64,000 nucleotides of DNA from Coleofasciculus sp. LEGE 07092 (GCF_015207375.1 NZ_JADEWY010000018.1:1-64000), one strand, 5' to 3'. Shown: positions 35,670 to 44,690, counted from the stretch's first letter. The notes: generated from the sequence alone by a model not told the origin. Program-made: numbers and translations.

Positions 35670-35923
35670 GTAGGCGTTGGTTTAGGGGGCTAATGTTAGT
35701 TATTTTTGAAACGCAGAGGTAGCGCTGACGCGCCGCTATTGCTAACGCAGAGGGAGAGAGTTAAATGACTGTTGATACAAATAAGCGTTATCAACATTCC
35801 CAGTAATGCCGAAAAAGTCATGGTTATGTTTGTCTCTGGATAATTATTGACCCCCTGGCTACACTAAAGTATAAAAATTCATGATTGCACCAGATAGGGT
35901 ACACCGTCAAATGAGGTAATCTC
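35670..35923. other. Repeat-bearing gap before the kinase gene
   Basis: Two AACGCAGAGG copies (about 35710 and 35744) with CGCTGACGCGCCGC between them resemble small dispersed repeats of cyanobacteria. The remaining A/T-rich part probably holds the kinase promoter. No gene seen. Confidence 0.4.
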
Positions 35924-37285
35924 GTGTTCAATCCCGATCAACGCTTAAACGAACGTTATCAACTGCAACAAAAATTAGGACGCACCGCCGCAGGGCGTCA
36001 AACCTGGTTAGCGACTGATCTACAGTCCAACGAACCAGTTACGGTTAAACTGCTGGCATTTAGTCCAGAGATGGAGTGGGACGAACTTAAACTCTTTGAA
36101 CGGGAAGCACAGGTTTTGCAAGCACTCAATCACCCGCGTATTCCGCGTTATCGGGATTATTTTTCTCTAGATCGAGAGACAGGGTTAAATTTGCCGTGGT
36201 TTGGACTGGTGCAAGACTATATTCCCGGTTTTTCCCTTCAAGAATTAGTAGATAAAAATAAACGCTTTAGCGAGGAACAGGTTCGCGCTATGGCTATTCA
36301 AATTCTCGATATTCTGATTTATTTACACGAACTGAGTCCCCCAGTTCTACACCGAGATATTAAACCCAGTAATTTAATTTTAGGGGAAGATAAGCAGGTT
36401 TATCTGGTTGATTTTGGCGCGGTGCAAGCGCAAGCAGCGGTTACAGGAGTCACGTTTACTGTTGTGGGTACGAGTGGTTATGCGCCCTTAGAACAGTTTT
36501 GGGGACGTGCGGTTGCAGCATCTGATTTATACGCCCTAGGCGCTACCTTAATTCACCTGCTAACGGGTACAGCCCCCGCTGACTTACCGCAAAAAGAAGG
36601 ACGCATTCAGTTTCGCGATCGCGTTAGTCTCGATTCTCACTTGATCCGATGGATTGAGCAGATGACTGAAATAACCTTAGAAAAACGTTTTAGCACGGCT
36701 CAACAAGCACTCGAAACCCTTGAATTTGGATGGACTCAACCTGCTAATCCAGCTTTCCGTCCTGAGATGAGCAGAATGGCTCAACCCTCTGGTAGTCTGA
36801 TTAAACTCCACAAGTATCCAGAACGATTAGAAATCACAATCCCAGCTCCTGGAATCAGAAAATTAACTCAATTTGGTTTATTAGATTTTCTCCTGCTTTT
36901 ATATTTATCTCTGGCTGTACTGATAGGTCTTGTTGCAGGCATTCTATCCTTTTTGTCCACTCACTTAAACTATGCATTGTTATTGTCAGGACTTTTAATC
37001 CTTTTATTGTCTCTCCTTGGCAAGTTTTTAGGCGAACGGACTCTTGTTATCTTTGATCGCCACCACAATTGTTTTGAAATTCAGCGACAGACAGGCTTTT
37101 TGAACTATGGGAAGCAACGGCAAAAACTAACAGATATTTGGAGTGTCTTCTTAAATAATCGGGGAACCGTTTATGAAGTCAGGATTCGTTCCCAAGCTCG
37201 GATTCATAGACTGGGTGGAGCTTTGGGTGAAAATGAAAGTGCTTGGTTGCTCCAAGAAATCCAGGATTGGCTGAGTTTCAACTAA
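35924..37285 (+). CDS. Serine/threonine protein kinase with C-terminal membrane hairpin
   Basis: The 453-residue product starts at GTG 35924. Residues 12-270 are a Hanks-type kinase: Gly loop LGRTAAGRQ, ATP-Lys in VTVKLLAF, catalytic loop HRDIKPSNLI near 143, VDFGAV near 163 and GYAPLEQ of the activation segment. Two membrane spans follow (about 320-345 and 350-367) and a C-terminal domain of about 85 residues that may be PH-like. Kinase-then-membrane order with a terminal soluble domain occurs in other cyanobacterial kinases. Substrate unknown. It lies in what looks like a cargo segment. Confidence 0.85.
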   Translation: MFNPDQRLNERYQLQQKLGRTAAGRQTWLATDLQSNEPVTVKLLAFSPEMEWDELKLFEREAQVLQALNHPRIPRYRDYFSLDRETGLNLPWFGLVQDYIPGFSLQELVDKNKRFSEEQVRAMAIQILDILIYLHELSPPVLHRDIKPSNLILGEDKQVYLVDFGAVQAQAAVTGVTFTVVGTSGYAPLEQFWGRAVAASDLYALGATLIHLLTGTAPADLPQKEGRIQFRDRVSLDSHLIRWIEQMTEITLEKRFSTAQQALETLEFGWTQPANPAFRPEMSRMAQPSGSLIKLHKYPERLEITIPAPGIRKLTQFGLLDFLLLLYLSLAVLIGLVAGILSFLSTHLNYALLLSGLLILLLSLLGKFLGERTLVIFDRHHNCFEIQRQTGFLNYGKQRQKLTDIWSVFLNNRGTVYEVRIRSQARIHRLGGALGENESAWLLQEIQDWLSFN

Positions 37286-37655
37286 TCTAGGCAAAGGACT
37301 TCAGGGCAGTAGGGGCACGACATGTCCATTGGTGTCAACTTAAGGGAATGATGCCCAAATTTGCTGAGAGCGAGCGAGATTGTCTCGATGACCCCAGGAG
37401 ATTTTTCGCTTCAGACCAACAGGCGATTTCACTACTGTAGTACTCTCAGGACTCAGGCTCCTTCCATCTCCTTGAAGTGCGATCGCTCCTTGAATCAGCT
37501 TCCACATTCGTGCAAAGTTCGACGAGTTCAGGGATAGCCGCACTATCTTCTGATACTCCCACTCGATGAAAGGCGATCGCGAAGAGGAGCCTGTAAAATC
37601 TGTTAGTTATAGGGTAGGCATCATTCACCCAATCCCTAGTGTGTCAGAGGTCAAG
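37286..37655. other. Gap with no convincing gene
   Basis: Two HIP1-type GCGATCGC sites (near 37480 and 37574) are present. Two overlapping minus-strand frames (37340-37543 and 37446-37628) are moderately protein-like, but they overlap out of frame and have no ribosome sites, so at most one decayed gene is present. Confidence 0.35.
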
Positions 37656-38270
37656 ATGGTACAGACACCTGTCAGTCGAGAAAACCAAACCCTATTGATC
37701 GAGTTGCCCAAGTCGATTGGGCTATATGTCACCCAGGAACAGTTTGCCGCTTTAGCCGCAGCCAACCGAGACTTGAGACTGGAAAGAACCGCACTTGGAG
37801 AGTTAATTGTGAACCCACCAACAGGTTGGGAAACTGGGAAACGCAATTGGAGTATTTCGGGAGAATTGTATTTGTGGTGGCGTAATGCGGGCGAACCCGG
37901 TGAAGCCTTTGACTCCTCAACTGGCTTCATTTTACCCAATGGTGCGATTCGCTCTCCCGATGCCTCTTGGGTAAGTCAAGAACGATGGGATGCACTGACT
38001 CCGGAACAAAAAGGAACGTTTGCGAATATCTGCCCGGATTTTGTGGTTGAATTACGCTCTAGCTCAGATACCCTCAAGTCTGTGCAAGATAAAATGAAGG
38101 AGTATATTGACAATGGCGCTCTCCTGGGCTGGTTACTTGATCCGCAGCATCGGCGGGTAGAAATTTATCGACCGAATCTTGATGTGGACGTGTTGGAGAA
38201 TCCGGCTGAGTTGTCTGGTGAAGCAATGTTACCGGGTTTTGTGTTGAATTTGCGTCGGGTGTGGGCTTGA
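37656..38270 (+). CDS. Uma2-family (DUF820) PD-(D/E)XK nuclease-like protein
   Basis: I start at ATG 37656 (MVQTPVSREN) with AGAGG six bases upstream. The 204-residue product has the Uma2 pattern: GFILPNGAIRSPDASWV with the first Asp, CPDFVVELRSSSDTL with the catalytic Glu in a strand, KMKEYIDNGALLGWLLDP and RRVEIYRP. Uma2 proteins are numerous in cyanobacteria, often in variable regions; a nuclease is predicted from the fold, but cellular roles are mostly unknown. Confidence 0.85.
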   Translation: MVQTPVSRENQTLLIELPKSIGLYVTQEQFAALAAANRDLRLERTALGELIVNPPTGWETGKRNWSISGELYLWWRNAGEPGEAFDSSTGFILPNGAIRSPDASWVSQERWDALTPEQKGTFANICPDFVVELRSSSDTLKSVQDKMKEYIDNGALLGWLLDPQHRRVEIYRPNLDVDVLENPAELSGEAMLPGFVLNLRRVWA

Positions 38271-38291
38271 AAATTGACCGTCTTTCCTAAT

Positions 38292-39866
38292 TTAGCCGAA
38301 AAGCTCTTGGGGTGAATCAGCAAATTTTGAGGTATCTTTCCCCGTAGCTGGACGTGCAAAGGTGGCTTGATTGCGAATTTCCCAAATTTGTGCCTCGTCT
38401 CGGATCATCGCTGGGGTAAACAATTTACGCTGATAGAGTAAATCTTTCGGTTCAATGTGCAGTTGTTTGGGAGCTTGACCCGTCCGTTGTTTATGACAGT
38501 GGAAAATTCGCTCAGCCGTCTGCCGAACCGCGTTTCCAATCTCAGCAGGAGTTGTTAAATTGTATTCGCGCAGAAGAGTTCGCCAAGTGTCTTCGCTCCA
38601 GGGAGAAGCATCCTCGTGAAACTGCAACGGAAAGTATTTACGCAGGTGAATGTTGAAGATATCATATCGCGCTCCCTTATGGGGCAGATCCACAAAGAAA
38701 ATGCGTTCCTCAAAGCGGCGAATTAATTCTGGTGGCAGGAAATGCAAACGGTTGACTGTTGCCACCATAAACACAGGGGCAGTCCGTTCCTGCATCCAGG
38801 TTAACAAGCGTCCACTCAACCTTCTCGCTACCCCACCATTAGCGTTAGAATCCCAACCAGAAAACCCCTTGTCAAAGTCGTCCCAATAGAGGACACAAGG
38901 CGAAATAGACTCGGTAATTTCCAGAAGATTACGAAGGGCAGAGTCTGGGGAATCAGCAAATAGCAACGCTCCCCAATCCGCAGCGATGAGGGGAATGCCC
39001 ATTCTCTTAGCAGAAAGTTTAGCGGAAAGGCTTTTCCCTGTTCCTGGAGGTCCCCATAGCAAGATACCCTTGGGAAATTCGAGATTAAGCTGTTGCGCCT
39101 TTGGGTCAAGCAGGGAAACGACCTTTTGCAGTTCAAGGTCAAGCAAATCTAGACCGCCTGTGACTTCAACATCGGGTTGACCTAAATACTCTAAACCTTG
39201 TCCTCTGAGTTTATTAATCTTATGCTGCAAGACTTCCTGGGCTAACTGAGAAAGCGTATCTGCAAAGGCTAACGAGCGCTGCAAGATTAAATCAATCTCC
39301 CCGCTAGAAAGTCCCCGACAAGCATTGAGTAGGTTCTTTTGAGCGTCTTCCGATTGCGCTTCCCCAAGCTGTTTGTTCTCTTGACAGAACGTGAGAATTT
39401 GCTGCCAAATCTCTTGAGTCGTTGGTAGGGGTACTCGTAGGAGCGGGATAAGGGATTGCAGTTCGAGGGGAAGTTGAATGTAGTCCTCTTCCCAGAAAAT
39501 GAAGAATTGCTGCTTATCGGGGAGCCAGCTAAGAGTATCGAAGATGTTTTTAAGCTGAAAGCATCTCTGTTGTTGAGGGTAAATATCCCGGAGAAAGCCT
39601 TCGATGACAATAATGCCTTCAATCTCTGCCGATACCGAAGGGAATTCTAAGTCGGTAAGCTCCCCCCTTAAGGCATCTCCTTCTCGCTGAAGTTGCCGCA
39701 GGGTTGGCGAACCGGGATTGCCAAAATAAACGGGGAGATTCATCAGCTCTCCCCAACAGTGAAACTGCTCAAAAATTTTTTGACGATTGCCAGAGTGGGA
39801 TTCCAAGGCTGTAATTTTAGTTCCGGCTTTAGCCAAAGGAAGCCAGTCGTGAAAATGTCGCATCAT
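38292..39866 (-). CDS. AAA+ ATPase, Ycf46-like
   Basis: The 524-residue product has an N-terminal domain like Ycf46 (about 1-235) and an AAA+ module: GPPGTGKS near residue 272, Walker-B-like CVLYWDDFDKGF where the usual Asp-Glu is Asp-Asp, ATVNRLHFLPPELIRRFEERIFF for the sensor and Arg-finger region. In cyanobacteria Ycf46 has been linked to carbon-uptake regulation; this copy is divergent. The Glu-to-Asp change may weaken hydrolysis. It is convergent with the Uma2 gene, with 21 bases between stops. Confidence 0.75.
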   Translation of the reverse strand: MMRHFHDWLPLAKAGTKITALESHSGNRQKIFEQFHCWGELMNLPVYFGNPGSPTLRQLQREGDALRGELTDLEFPSVSAEIEGIIVIEGFLRDIYPQQQRCFQLKNIFDTLSWLPDKQQFFIFWEEDYIQLPLELQSLIPLLRVPLPTTQEIWQQILTFCQENKQLGEAQSEDAQKNLLNACRGLSSGEIDLILQRSLAFADTLSQLAQEVLQHKINKLRGQGLEYLGQPDVEVTGGLDLLDLELQKVVSLLDPKAQQLNLEFPKGILLWGPPGTGKSLSAKLSAKRMGIPLIAADWGALLFADSPDSALRNLLEITESISPCVLYWDDFDKGFSGWDSNANGGVARRLSGRLLTWMQERTAPVFMVATVNRLHFLPPELIRRFEERIFFVDLPHKGARYDIFNIHLRKYFPLQFHEDASPWSEDTWRTLLREYNLTTPAEIGNAVRQTAERIFHCHKQRTGQAPKQLHIEPKDLLYQRKLFTPAMIRDEAQIWEIRNQATFARPATGKDTSKFADSPQELFG

Positions 39867-39973
39867 TCCTGCCTATCTCTAATTGCATCTGGAAAATATT
39901 CTAAACAGCGACATCTTCTTCCTACCTCTCATGAAGGGTCTATTTGCCAGGGGGAACTTCCCGACCCAATTAA

Positions 39974-40681
39974 TTAGTTGACCAATCCTAAACGTAAAGC
40001 TCGAATAGCGGCTTGAGTTCTATCATTACAAGCCAATTTATCTAGGATGTTGCGAACGTGTGTCTTGACCGTCCCTACCGTTACATAGAGGCTTGCAGCA
40101 ATTTGAGAGTTGTTCTTTCCTTCCACAATAAGCTGCAAAACTTCCATCTCTCGCTCTGTAAGCGGAGTGGACTCAAGGATTTGGTGATAGTCTGGCTCCC
40201 CTTCAATTATGACCTGATTGATGAGCTGCTTGCCCTTCCCGTTATTTAAGAGATTGGCTCGATTGAGGATGAGCTGAGCAATGCGAGGATCGATCCAGAT
40301 CTCTCCGTCAATGACGACTTTGATGGCTTGGACAAGCCAATCCAAACCGATAGAGGTTTGTTTGGTACAGTAGCCGCTTCCGCCAGCGGCAAAGGCTGAA
40401 AATATACTGTCTTCTGCTTCACTAGATGTGAGGAAGATAACTTTTTTGTCAGGCACGAACTCCAGATACTGTCGGGTTAAATCTATCCCGTTCTTATCGG
40501 GCAAAACAATGTCAATCAGTGCCACATCAGGTTTATAAGCTAAAAGTAAATTTAACCCTGATGTGGCATCAGGAGCTGACCCAACTAAGTCGATTTCTGG
40601 ATAGGCGGCTAAGGAGAGTTCGAGACTCTGCCTCATCAGCTCGTGATCTTCGACAAGGGCAGTTGTGATTCGTTTTTCCAT
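39974..40681 (-). CDS. NarL/LuxR-family response regulator
   Basis: I use ATG 40681 (MEKRITTALVEDHEL); a longer frame to 40759 would enter the small membrane gene. The 235-residue product has a complete receiver domain (acidic VEDHE, phospho-Asp in VALIDIVLPDKNG, FLTSS, Lys in YCTKQ) and a C-terminal LuxR HTH (LTEREMEVLQLIVEGKNNSQIA, TVKTHVRNILDKL). It is probably phosphorylation-dependent. No kinase is adjacent. It begins right after the stop of a small membrane protein gene, suggesting an operon. Confidence 0.85.
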   Translation of the reverse strand: MEKRITTALVEDHELMRQSLELSLAAYPEIDLVGSAPDATSGLNLLLAYKPDVALIDIVLPDKNGIDLTRQYLEFVPDKKVIFLTSSEAEDSIFSAFAAGGSGYCTKQTSIGLDWLVQAIKVVIDGEIWIDPRIAQLILNRANLLNNGKGKQLINQVIIEGEPDYHQILESTPLTEREMEVLQLIVEGKNNSQIAASLYVTVGTVKTHVRNILDKLACNDRTQAAIRALRLGLVN

Positions 40682-40683
40682 TT

Positions 40684-40908
40684 TTACAAGGGAATAACCA
40701 TCAAGATGACCAGTCCAATGAGAGCCGTTGTCAAAGCTCCCAAAGGATTGGTGTTCCACTTACATAGAGGGCAAATTAGAAGGGAAACACCCAGCAGAGT
40801 TACAGCACTCTTGGGAACGCTTCTGAACAATAAGACGCCAAGACTGCTACAAGAAATCATCAAAAACCATTGGCAAACTTTGATGATTAACGGAAGTTTG
40901 CGAACCAT
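40684..40908 (-). CDS. Small membrane protein preceding the response regulator
   Basis: The 74-residue product has two to three hydrophobic segments (WFLMISCSSLGVLLF, AVTLLGVSLLIC, ALTTALIGLVILMVIPL) and a short CKWNTN loop. Its TAA lies two bases from the regulator ATG. Size and coupling suggest a membrane partner of the regulator, but no known family is recognised. Confidence 0.45.
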   Translation of the reverse strand: MVRKLPLIIKVCQWFLMISCSSLGVLLFRSVPKSAVTLLGVSLLICPLCKWNTNPLGALTTALIGLVILMVIPL

Positions 40909-41087
40909 GATGTAATTTATTATATAGTGTTAACATCCAGAGAGTGCCTGCTCTAACCTCCTAAAAAAGATTAAGAATAGTGAACAAGAAAAGGGCTAAG
41001 GTTGGAGATGGCTGATTGGCTCAAAAAAGGGTTAAATATTATACAAAAAGCTGCGGAAAATTCTACAGCTAGAAAAAATAGACGAGG

Positions 41088-41102
41088 TGTACAAATTGTA
41101 CA
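41088..41102. promoter_or_regulatory. Inverted repeat TGTACAAATTGTACA, copy B
   Basis: Identical to copy A at 12083, including GG before and GTTG after. It lies 8 bases beyond the stop of the relaxase gene, not at an obvious promoter. Confidence 0.85.
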
Positions 41103-41110
41103 GTTGGCGG

Positions 41111-42334
41111 CTATTCAACAGAGAGTTCTTGATGAGGAGTACGTTTAAACGGCTTTGAGTTTCGACGCCGACGGATCTGTTGGTTACGGCGTTCTACGGC
41201 GGAGTTAACGACTTTCCGGGTTAGGGCTAATCGCGTCGGATAATTAGAGTGCTTTTGAATATCTGGAGATTGAGCCACTATAATAGCCGTATCCTCGGAT
41301 TCATATCCATCCTCTAACAGCATCTGAGCGATCGCGCGATCGCGTTCTAGAAAAGATAGCGACTGCTGCTCATCAGTGAGCGATTGGCGATAATATTGAT
41401 ACTGTCGGGCGAGCTGCTCTTTCTCCTGCTCCTGACTAACAACGTTGTTAGTGACATTTGGAGACTGAGCCGCCTTATCGGGTTCATCAGTTAGCGATGA
41501 TTGATGCCCTTCTCCTGCCTGACTAACAACGTTGTTAGTCAAATTTTGCTGAAGCTGCTTATCCATTGCAGTTTGCGTATAGCGTTTGCCCAATTGGTAG
41601 CCGCCAAACCAAACGCCATCCTTTTCTAGCTTCCAGCCGTGCGGTGTGGGCTGCGCGAAGATACCTTCATGATGTAAGATTTCATCCAATTGATTGAAGT
41701 TGGTTGCCTCCGATGAGGCTATATCAAGAGCATCTTGGATTTGGCGGCGGACAGTGGGCTGAGGTGGTTGTTTGCGATCGCCTTTTTCAAACTCCCACTG
41801 CTCTTTTTCTTGGCGGTGAACTTGATACGGTGTGTCCCGGCGACGGTCAACCTGCCAGGATGAAGCAGTAGGAGTTAGATTGTAATCACGTTCCAGCTTG
41901 CGAATCGCCTCTTGTAGCCTGTACTTTGAGAAATCGGTATTCGCTCGGTTTCCCTCATCGTCGATGAGGTTGCCAACGATGTGAACGTGAGGGCGAGGTT
42001 TGCCAGAGGGGAATTCTTCATCAGTATGCAGCACGGCAACTGCTTGGTTCGCGCCCCATCCCATTTCCTCTAACAGGTCGAGGGTGAGGTCTTCCCAATC
42101 TTCTATTTTTAACTCATCCTCAGATGATGGAGATAGCGATAGGTGAAAGCAGGGCTTACTAGTACGGTAGTTGAGCGCTGCTGTGGAACGCATAGTCGCG
42201 GCGATCGCTTTGTAGTCAGGTTGGGAGTCCCATGAAACAGAAACGTTGTTGTGAATAAGCTCTGCTCCCCGTCTTCTCAACACGTACCGCAGAGTGTCAC
42301 CAAAGGACTGGGTTTGGTTGAGATTCCCAATCAT
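41111..42334 (-). CDS. MobA/VirD2-family relaxase
   Basis: The 407-residue product begins MIGNLNQTQSFGDTLRYVL, with a candidate nicking Tyr at about 17. The metal-binding HUH motif is HTDEEFPSGKPRPHVHIVGN (about 103-122). The C-terminal 180 residues are helical and Gln-rich and contain two NNVVSQ inserts. Relaxases nick oriT, stay attached to the 5' end and pilot the strand through VirD4. Its ATG overlaps the MobC-like stop by 4 bp. The presence of VirD4-like and VirB-like sets in the window indicates a self-transmissible plasmid. Confidence 0.85.
   Translation of the reverse strand: MIGNLNQTQSFGDTLRYVLRRRGAELIHNNVSVSWDSQPDYKAIAATMRSTAALNYRTSKPCFHLSLSPSSEDELKIEDWEDLTLDLLEEMGWGANQAVAVLHTDEEFPSGKPRPHVHIVGNLIDDEGNRANTDFSKYRLQEAIRKLERDYNLTPTASSWQVDRRRDTPYQVHRQEKEQWEFEKGDRKQPPQPTVRRQIQDALDIASSEATNFNQLDEILHHEGIFAQPTPHGWKLEKDGVWFGGYQLGKRYTQTAMDKQLQQNLTNNVVSQAGEGHQSSLTDEPDKAAQSPNVTNNVVSQEQEKEQLARQYQYYRQSLTDEQQSLSFLERDRAIAQMLLEDGYESEDTAIIVAQSPDIQKHSNYPTRLALTRKVVNSAVERRNQQIRRRRNSKPFKRTPHQELSVE
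41436..41451. repeat. Palindrome CTAACAACGTTGTTAG, copy 2 (in the relaxase gene)
   Basis: The perfect 16-mer extends to 18 bp of symmetry. On the coding strand it is followed by TCAG as in copy 1. It encodes NNVVSQ. Confidence 0.9.
41521..41540. repeat. Palindrome GACTAACAACGTTGTTAGTC, copy 3 (in the relaxase gene)
   Basis: A perfect 20-bp palindrome 85 bases from copy 2 encodes TNNVVSQ. A short motif QSLTDE or SSLTDE follows each of the two inserts in the protein, suggesting duplication of the segment. Confidence 0.9.
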
Positions 42335-42642
42335 CGAGCATTCACCTGCCTAGAAAACGTCTCGATCTGACGAATAAGTTTGAAAGCCGCTTCCTTTAAC
42401 TTCTCATCAGGGCAGCTTCTATTGAGCCGTCTGAGCAAAACCGAGGCGAGTCCAGTAAGCTGGCGAACTTGCCGCTTGATGTTAGCATTACCCCCGTCAA
42501 CTTTGGGAAGGCTCCGCCTCAACCCACAGCGCCGTAAATATTCAGATAAAGTTAGGGAGACTGCCTGAGCTTTACGTTGCAGTGCTTCTTTTTCTTGCAC
42601 AGAGAGTCTAAGATTAAGCTGGGATGTGCGTTCTCCTCTCAT
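42331..42642 (-). CDS. MobC-like relaxosome accessory protein
   Basis: The 103-residue product has an N-terminal ribbon-helix-helix signature (SQLNLRLSVQEKEALQRKAQAVSLTLSEYLRRCGL) and a C-terminal helical part (about 55-100) typical of MobC/MobL-like accessory proteins. These bind near oriT and help the relaxase open the DNA. The ATGA overlap with the relaxase gene supports joint expression. The phased repeats just upstream are a natural binding site. Confidence 0.75.
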   Translation of the reverse strand: MRGERTSQLNLRLSVQEKEALQRKAQAVSLTLSEYLRRCGLRRSLPKVDGGNANIKRQVRQLTGLASVLLRRLNRSCPDEKLKEAAFKLIRQIETFSRQVNAR

Positions 42643-43068
42643 GCTTTTTTTCTAATGCGCTTAACTTCCTCCACAGGTTATCAATTGAAGCGCGATCGCT
42701 CCATCTGAATACAGGCAGAATTTTGTATAGACATCGTGACTGCTTGAGGAGTAAGGTGAGGAGTTCTGCCTGTATTTGTGACTGAACAAACCGTGATGGG
42801 AGCGTGATTAAATTGTGGTTAACCGTGATTAAAACGTGGTTTTTCGGGTTCATTTTTGAGTCATTTATTAGAAAAATTAACCGGATTTAGGGAAACGTTT
42901 CACAATTTTTCACGATTAACCCCCCTAGAATCACGTTTAATCACACTCTACTCTATCTCCGGTATGAGGATGCCTAGCTACTAGAGAAAGAGGAAAAGCT
43001 CAGGACGAGTTATTTATTCTTTGATTTAGATGAAACTCGATGAAACGTCGCTTTTCAATTCAAGCTGA
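42643..43068. other. Candidate oriT/operator gap with helically phased GTGATTAA repeats
   Basis: This divergent gap lies between mobC and the adaptor-like gene. Motifs of the form YGTGRTTAA start at 42792, 42803, 42814, 42824 and 42835, i.e. every 10-11 bp. Inverse copies AATCACG and TTAATCACA end at 42935 and 42945, again 10 bp apart. The arrangement looks like a site for a cooperatively binding dimer (MobC-like RHH protein) and the usual position of oriT. A nick site could not be identified. Two GATGAAAC copies lie near 43030-43045. Confidence 0.6.
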
Positions 43069-43440
43069 ATGTCAAAGAACAAATGGTTAACCGTCAAACT
43101 AAGAGCTGACCCAGATAGTCCCTTGGGGAAGGTTATAGCAAAAGTACAAGCACAACCCTTGGGAAGCGAAAACACAGTAGTTGAGCTGCTATTTATGCAT
43201 TTTTCGGCTGAGGCATTGGATTTGCGAGACGAGCAGCAGCGTCATGTAGCCGTCCGCTATACGGAGAGATGCCTTGCCGATGCAATAGCATCCAAACGCT
43301 TGTTAGGAATTGACCCCAACCCTTATCCAATAATGATGTCTCACTCACAGCACAATGGGTCAAATTCATCACCGCCCCAGGAGCAAGAGGAGAAAGAAGG
43401 TTTCTTACTCAATCACTCTTCAGAATCAATGTTTGGATGA
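43069..43440 (+). CDS. Small protein coupled to the ParM-like gene, possible DNA adaptor
   Basis: The 123-residue product starts WLTVKLRADPDSPLGKVIAKV, a strand followed by helices compatible with an RHH-type or ParR-like adaptor, and ends with a disordered Ser/Glu tail. No clear ribosome site precedes its ATG. Its stop overlaps a possible ATG of the next gene (ATGA at 43437). By position it could link DNA to the actin-like protein, as ParR or StbA-type proteins do; this is inference. Confidence 0.5.
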   Translation: MSKNKWLTVKLRADPDSPLGKVIAKVQAQPLGSENTVVELLFMHFSAEALDLRDEQQRHVAVRYTERCLADAIASKRLLGIDPNPYPIMMSHSQHNGSNSSPPQEQEEKEGFLLNHSSESMFG

Positions 43441-43454
43441 AACAGGAGGTTAAC

Positions 43455-44642
43455 GTGGCTTCTAAAGCCGATCTAATGCTCACAGCCGACCCAGGTTCTA
43501 GCGCTTCCAAGTTTATTTACAACGTTCAAAAAAAAGAAACTCCCATTGCCTTGGCGATGTCGCCAGAAGTAGCCGTAGGAGTATCTGTATCGAGTATCAA
43601 AGCTCTCCAAAAACTCTCGATGGGGAGTACCTCACCTATCAATGACGCTTGGCTACAGATTCCTCCTGATTCAAAAAAAGCAACCGTCGTCGGCTATCTG
43701 GCTCAAGCCGAGTACCAAGGGAATGCGCGATTGGATCTGCTCAAGTACGAAGTTATCGTGCCGAAGTTCCTAGCAGCAATCGGCGCAATCGCCCAACAGC
43801 ACGATTTGGGAAATAAGTTCTCTGTCGCGATCGCTTGCTTACTTCCCTTCGGCGAGTATCCGAATAAAGATGAGCTGAAAACCCAACTCTCTAAGTCACT
43901 AGCAGATTTTGCTTTCCAAGGGTCTAGACTGTCAGTTGAGTTGGCTGATTTTGTCTGCTACCCGGAAGGAGGTGGGCTAGCCATTTATCAGCGTCAGCAA
44001 CTCGGTGACGAAGCTTTTAATAAAGCTACCATTCCGGTTGTTATGTTAGGGCATCGCAACAGCTCACTGCTGCTGTTTGAGAAAGGGAAGCTGAGTCTGC
44101 AACAGTCAACAACGACTGAAAACGGTTTTATCAACCTAGTCAAGCAGTTCTGTACGCTCACCAGTGGTCAGAGTCCATCCAATCGGTTAGTGGAGGCGAT
44201 TTACCAGGCGGGTGAGTCTCCACAGATTGATGATATCAAGCATCTGATTCGCTCTCAAGATGAAGACAATATCCAACAAGAAGCCGAATTACTTAAATCT
44301 GTCATTAAAACAGCTAGAGAGGATTACTGGCGTTCAATCAAAAATTGGTTAGATGAGGTGATGCCTTCCCGGTACTCCGAAGTATTTTTAGTCGGTGGAG
44401 TTGCCCAATATCTTAGGCAGGAGTTGACCGACTACTTCGGAGAAAAAGCACGATATTCCGACCGGATAATGGCTCAAATCCAAGAGGTCTTTCCCCAGCT
44501 CGAGCAGAGCCTCACATCTCGCTTTCTGGATGTGTTCGCTCTCTACTGCGACGTGGATGAATTTGAACCTCCCAAGCCCAAGGGAGAAAGGGAGCAACAA
44601 GCCCGTCAGGAAAAAATTAGGCAGGAATTTGCTATCAGATAG
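43455..44642 (+). CDS. ParM/StbA-like actin-family protein
   Basis: I choose GTG 43455, five bases after AGGAGG (43444-43449), over ATG 43437. The 395-residue product has phosphate-1 motif DPGSSASKF (residues 12-20), a hinge/adenosine motif FLVGGVAQYL (about 335-345) and overall actin-fold spacing. The phosphate-2 motif, normally DIGxxTTD, is VVMLGHRNSS (about 195-204) and lacks the Asp. Plasmid actins push or position plasmid copies as ATP-driven filaments. It is followed by a ParA-like ATPase, so the plasmid carries both filament and ParA-type systems in one operon. Confidence 0.75.
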   Translation: MASKADLMLTADPGSSASKFIYNVQKKETPIALAMSPEVAVGVSVSSIKALQKLSMGSTSPINDAWLQIPPDSKKATVVGYLAQAEYQGNARLDLLKYEVIVPKFLAAIGAIAQQHDLGNKFSVAIACLLPFGEYPNKDELKTQLSKSLADFAFQGSRLSVELADFVCYPEGGGLAIYQRQQLGDEAFNKATIPVVMLGHRNSSLLLFEKGKLSLQQSTTTENGFINLVKQFCTLTSGQSPSNRLVEAIYQAGESPQIDDIKHLIRSQDEDNIQQEAELLKSVIKTAREDYWRSIKNWLDEVMPSRYSEVFLVGGVAQYLRQELTDYFGEKARYSDRIMAQIQEVFPQLEQSLTSRFLDVFALYCDVDEFEPPKPKGEREQQARQEKIRQEFAIR

Positions 44643-44690
44643 CCCATCATCAGACGCATCAAAAAACGCATTTTCAATGGAGGTATTTAC

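Noticed and set aside
37340-37628. Two minus-strand frames of 60-67 residues upstream of the Uma2 gene
   Set aside because: They overlap out of frame, lack ribosome sites and resemble no family; at best remains of a gene.
42614-42853. A 79-residue minus-strand frame before mobC
   Set aside because: It overlaps mobC by 29 bases and is mostly made of the phased GTGATTAA repeats, so the repeats explain it better.
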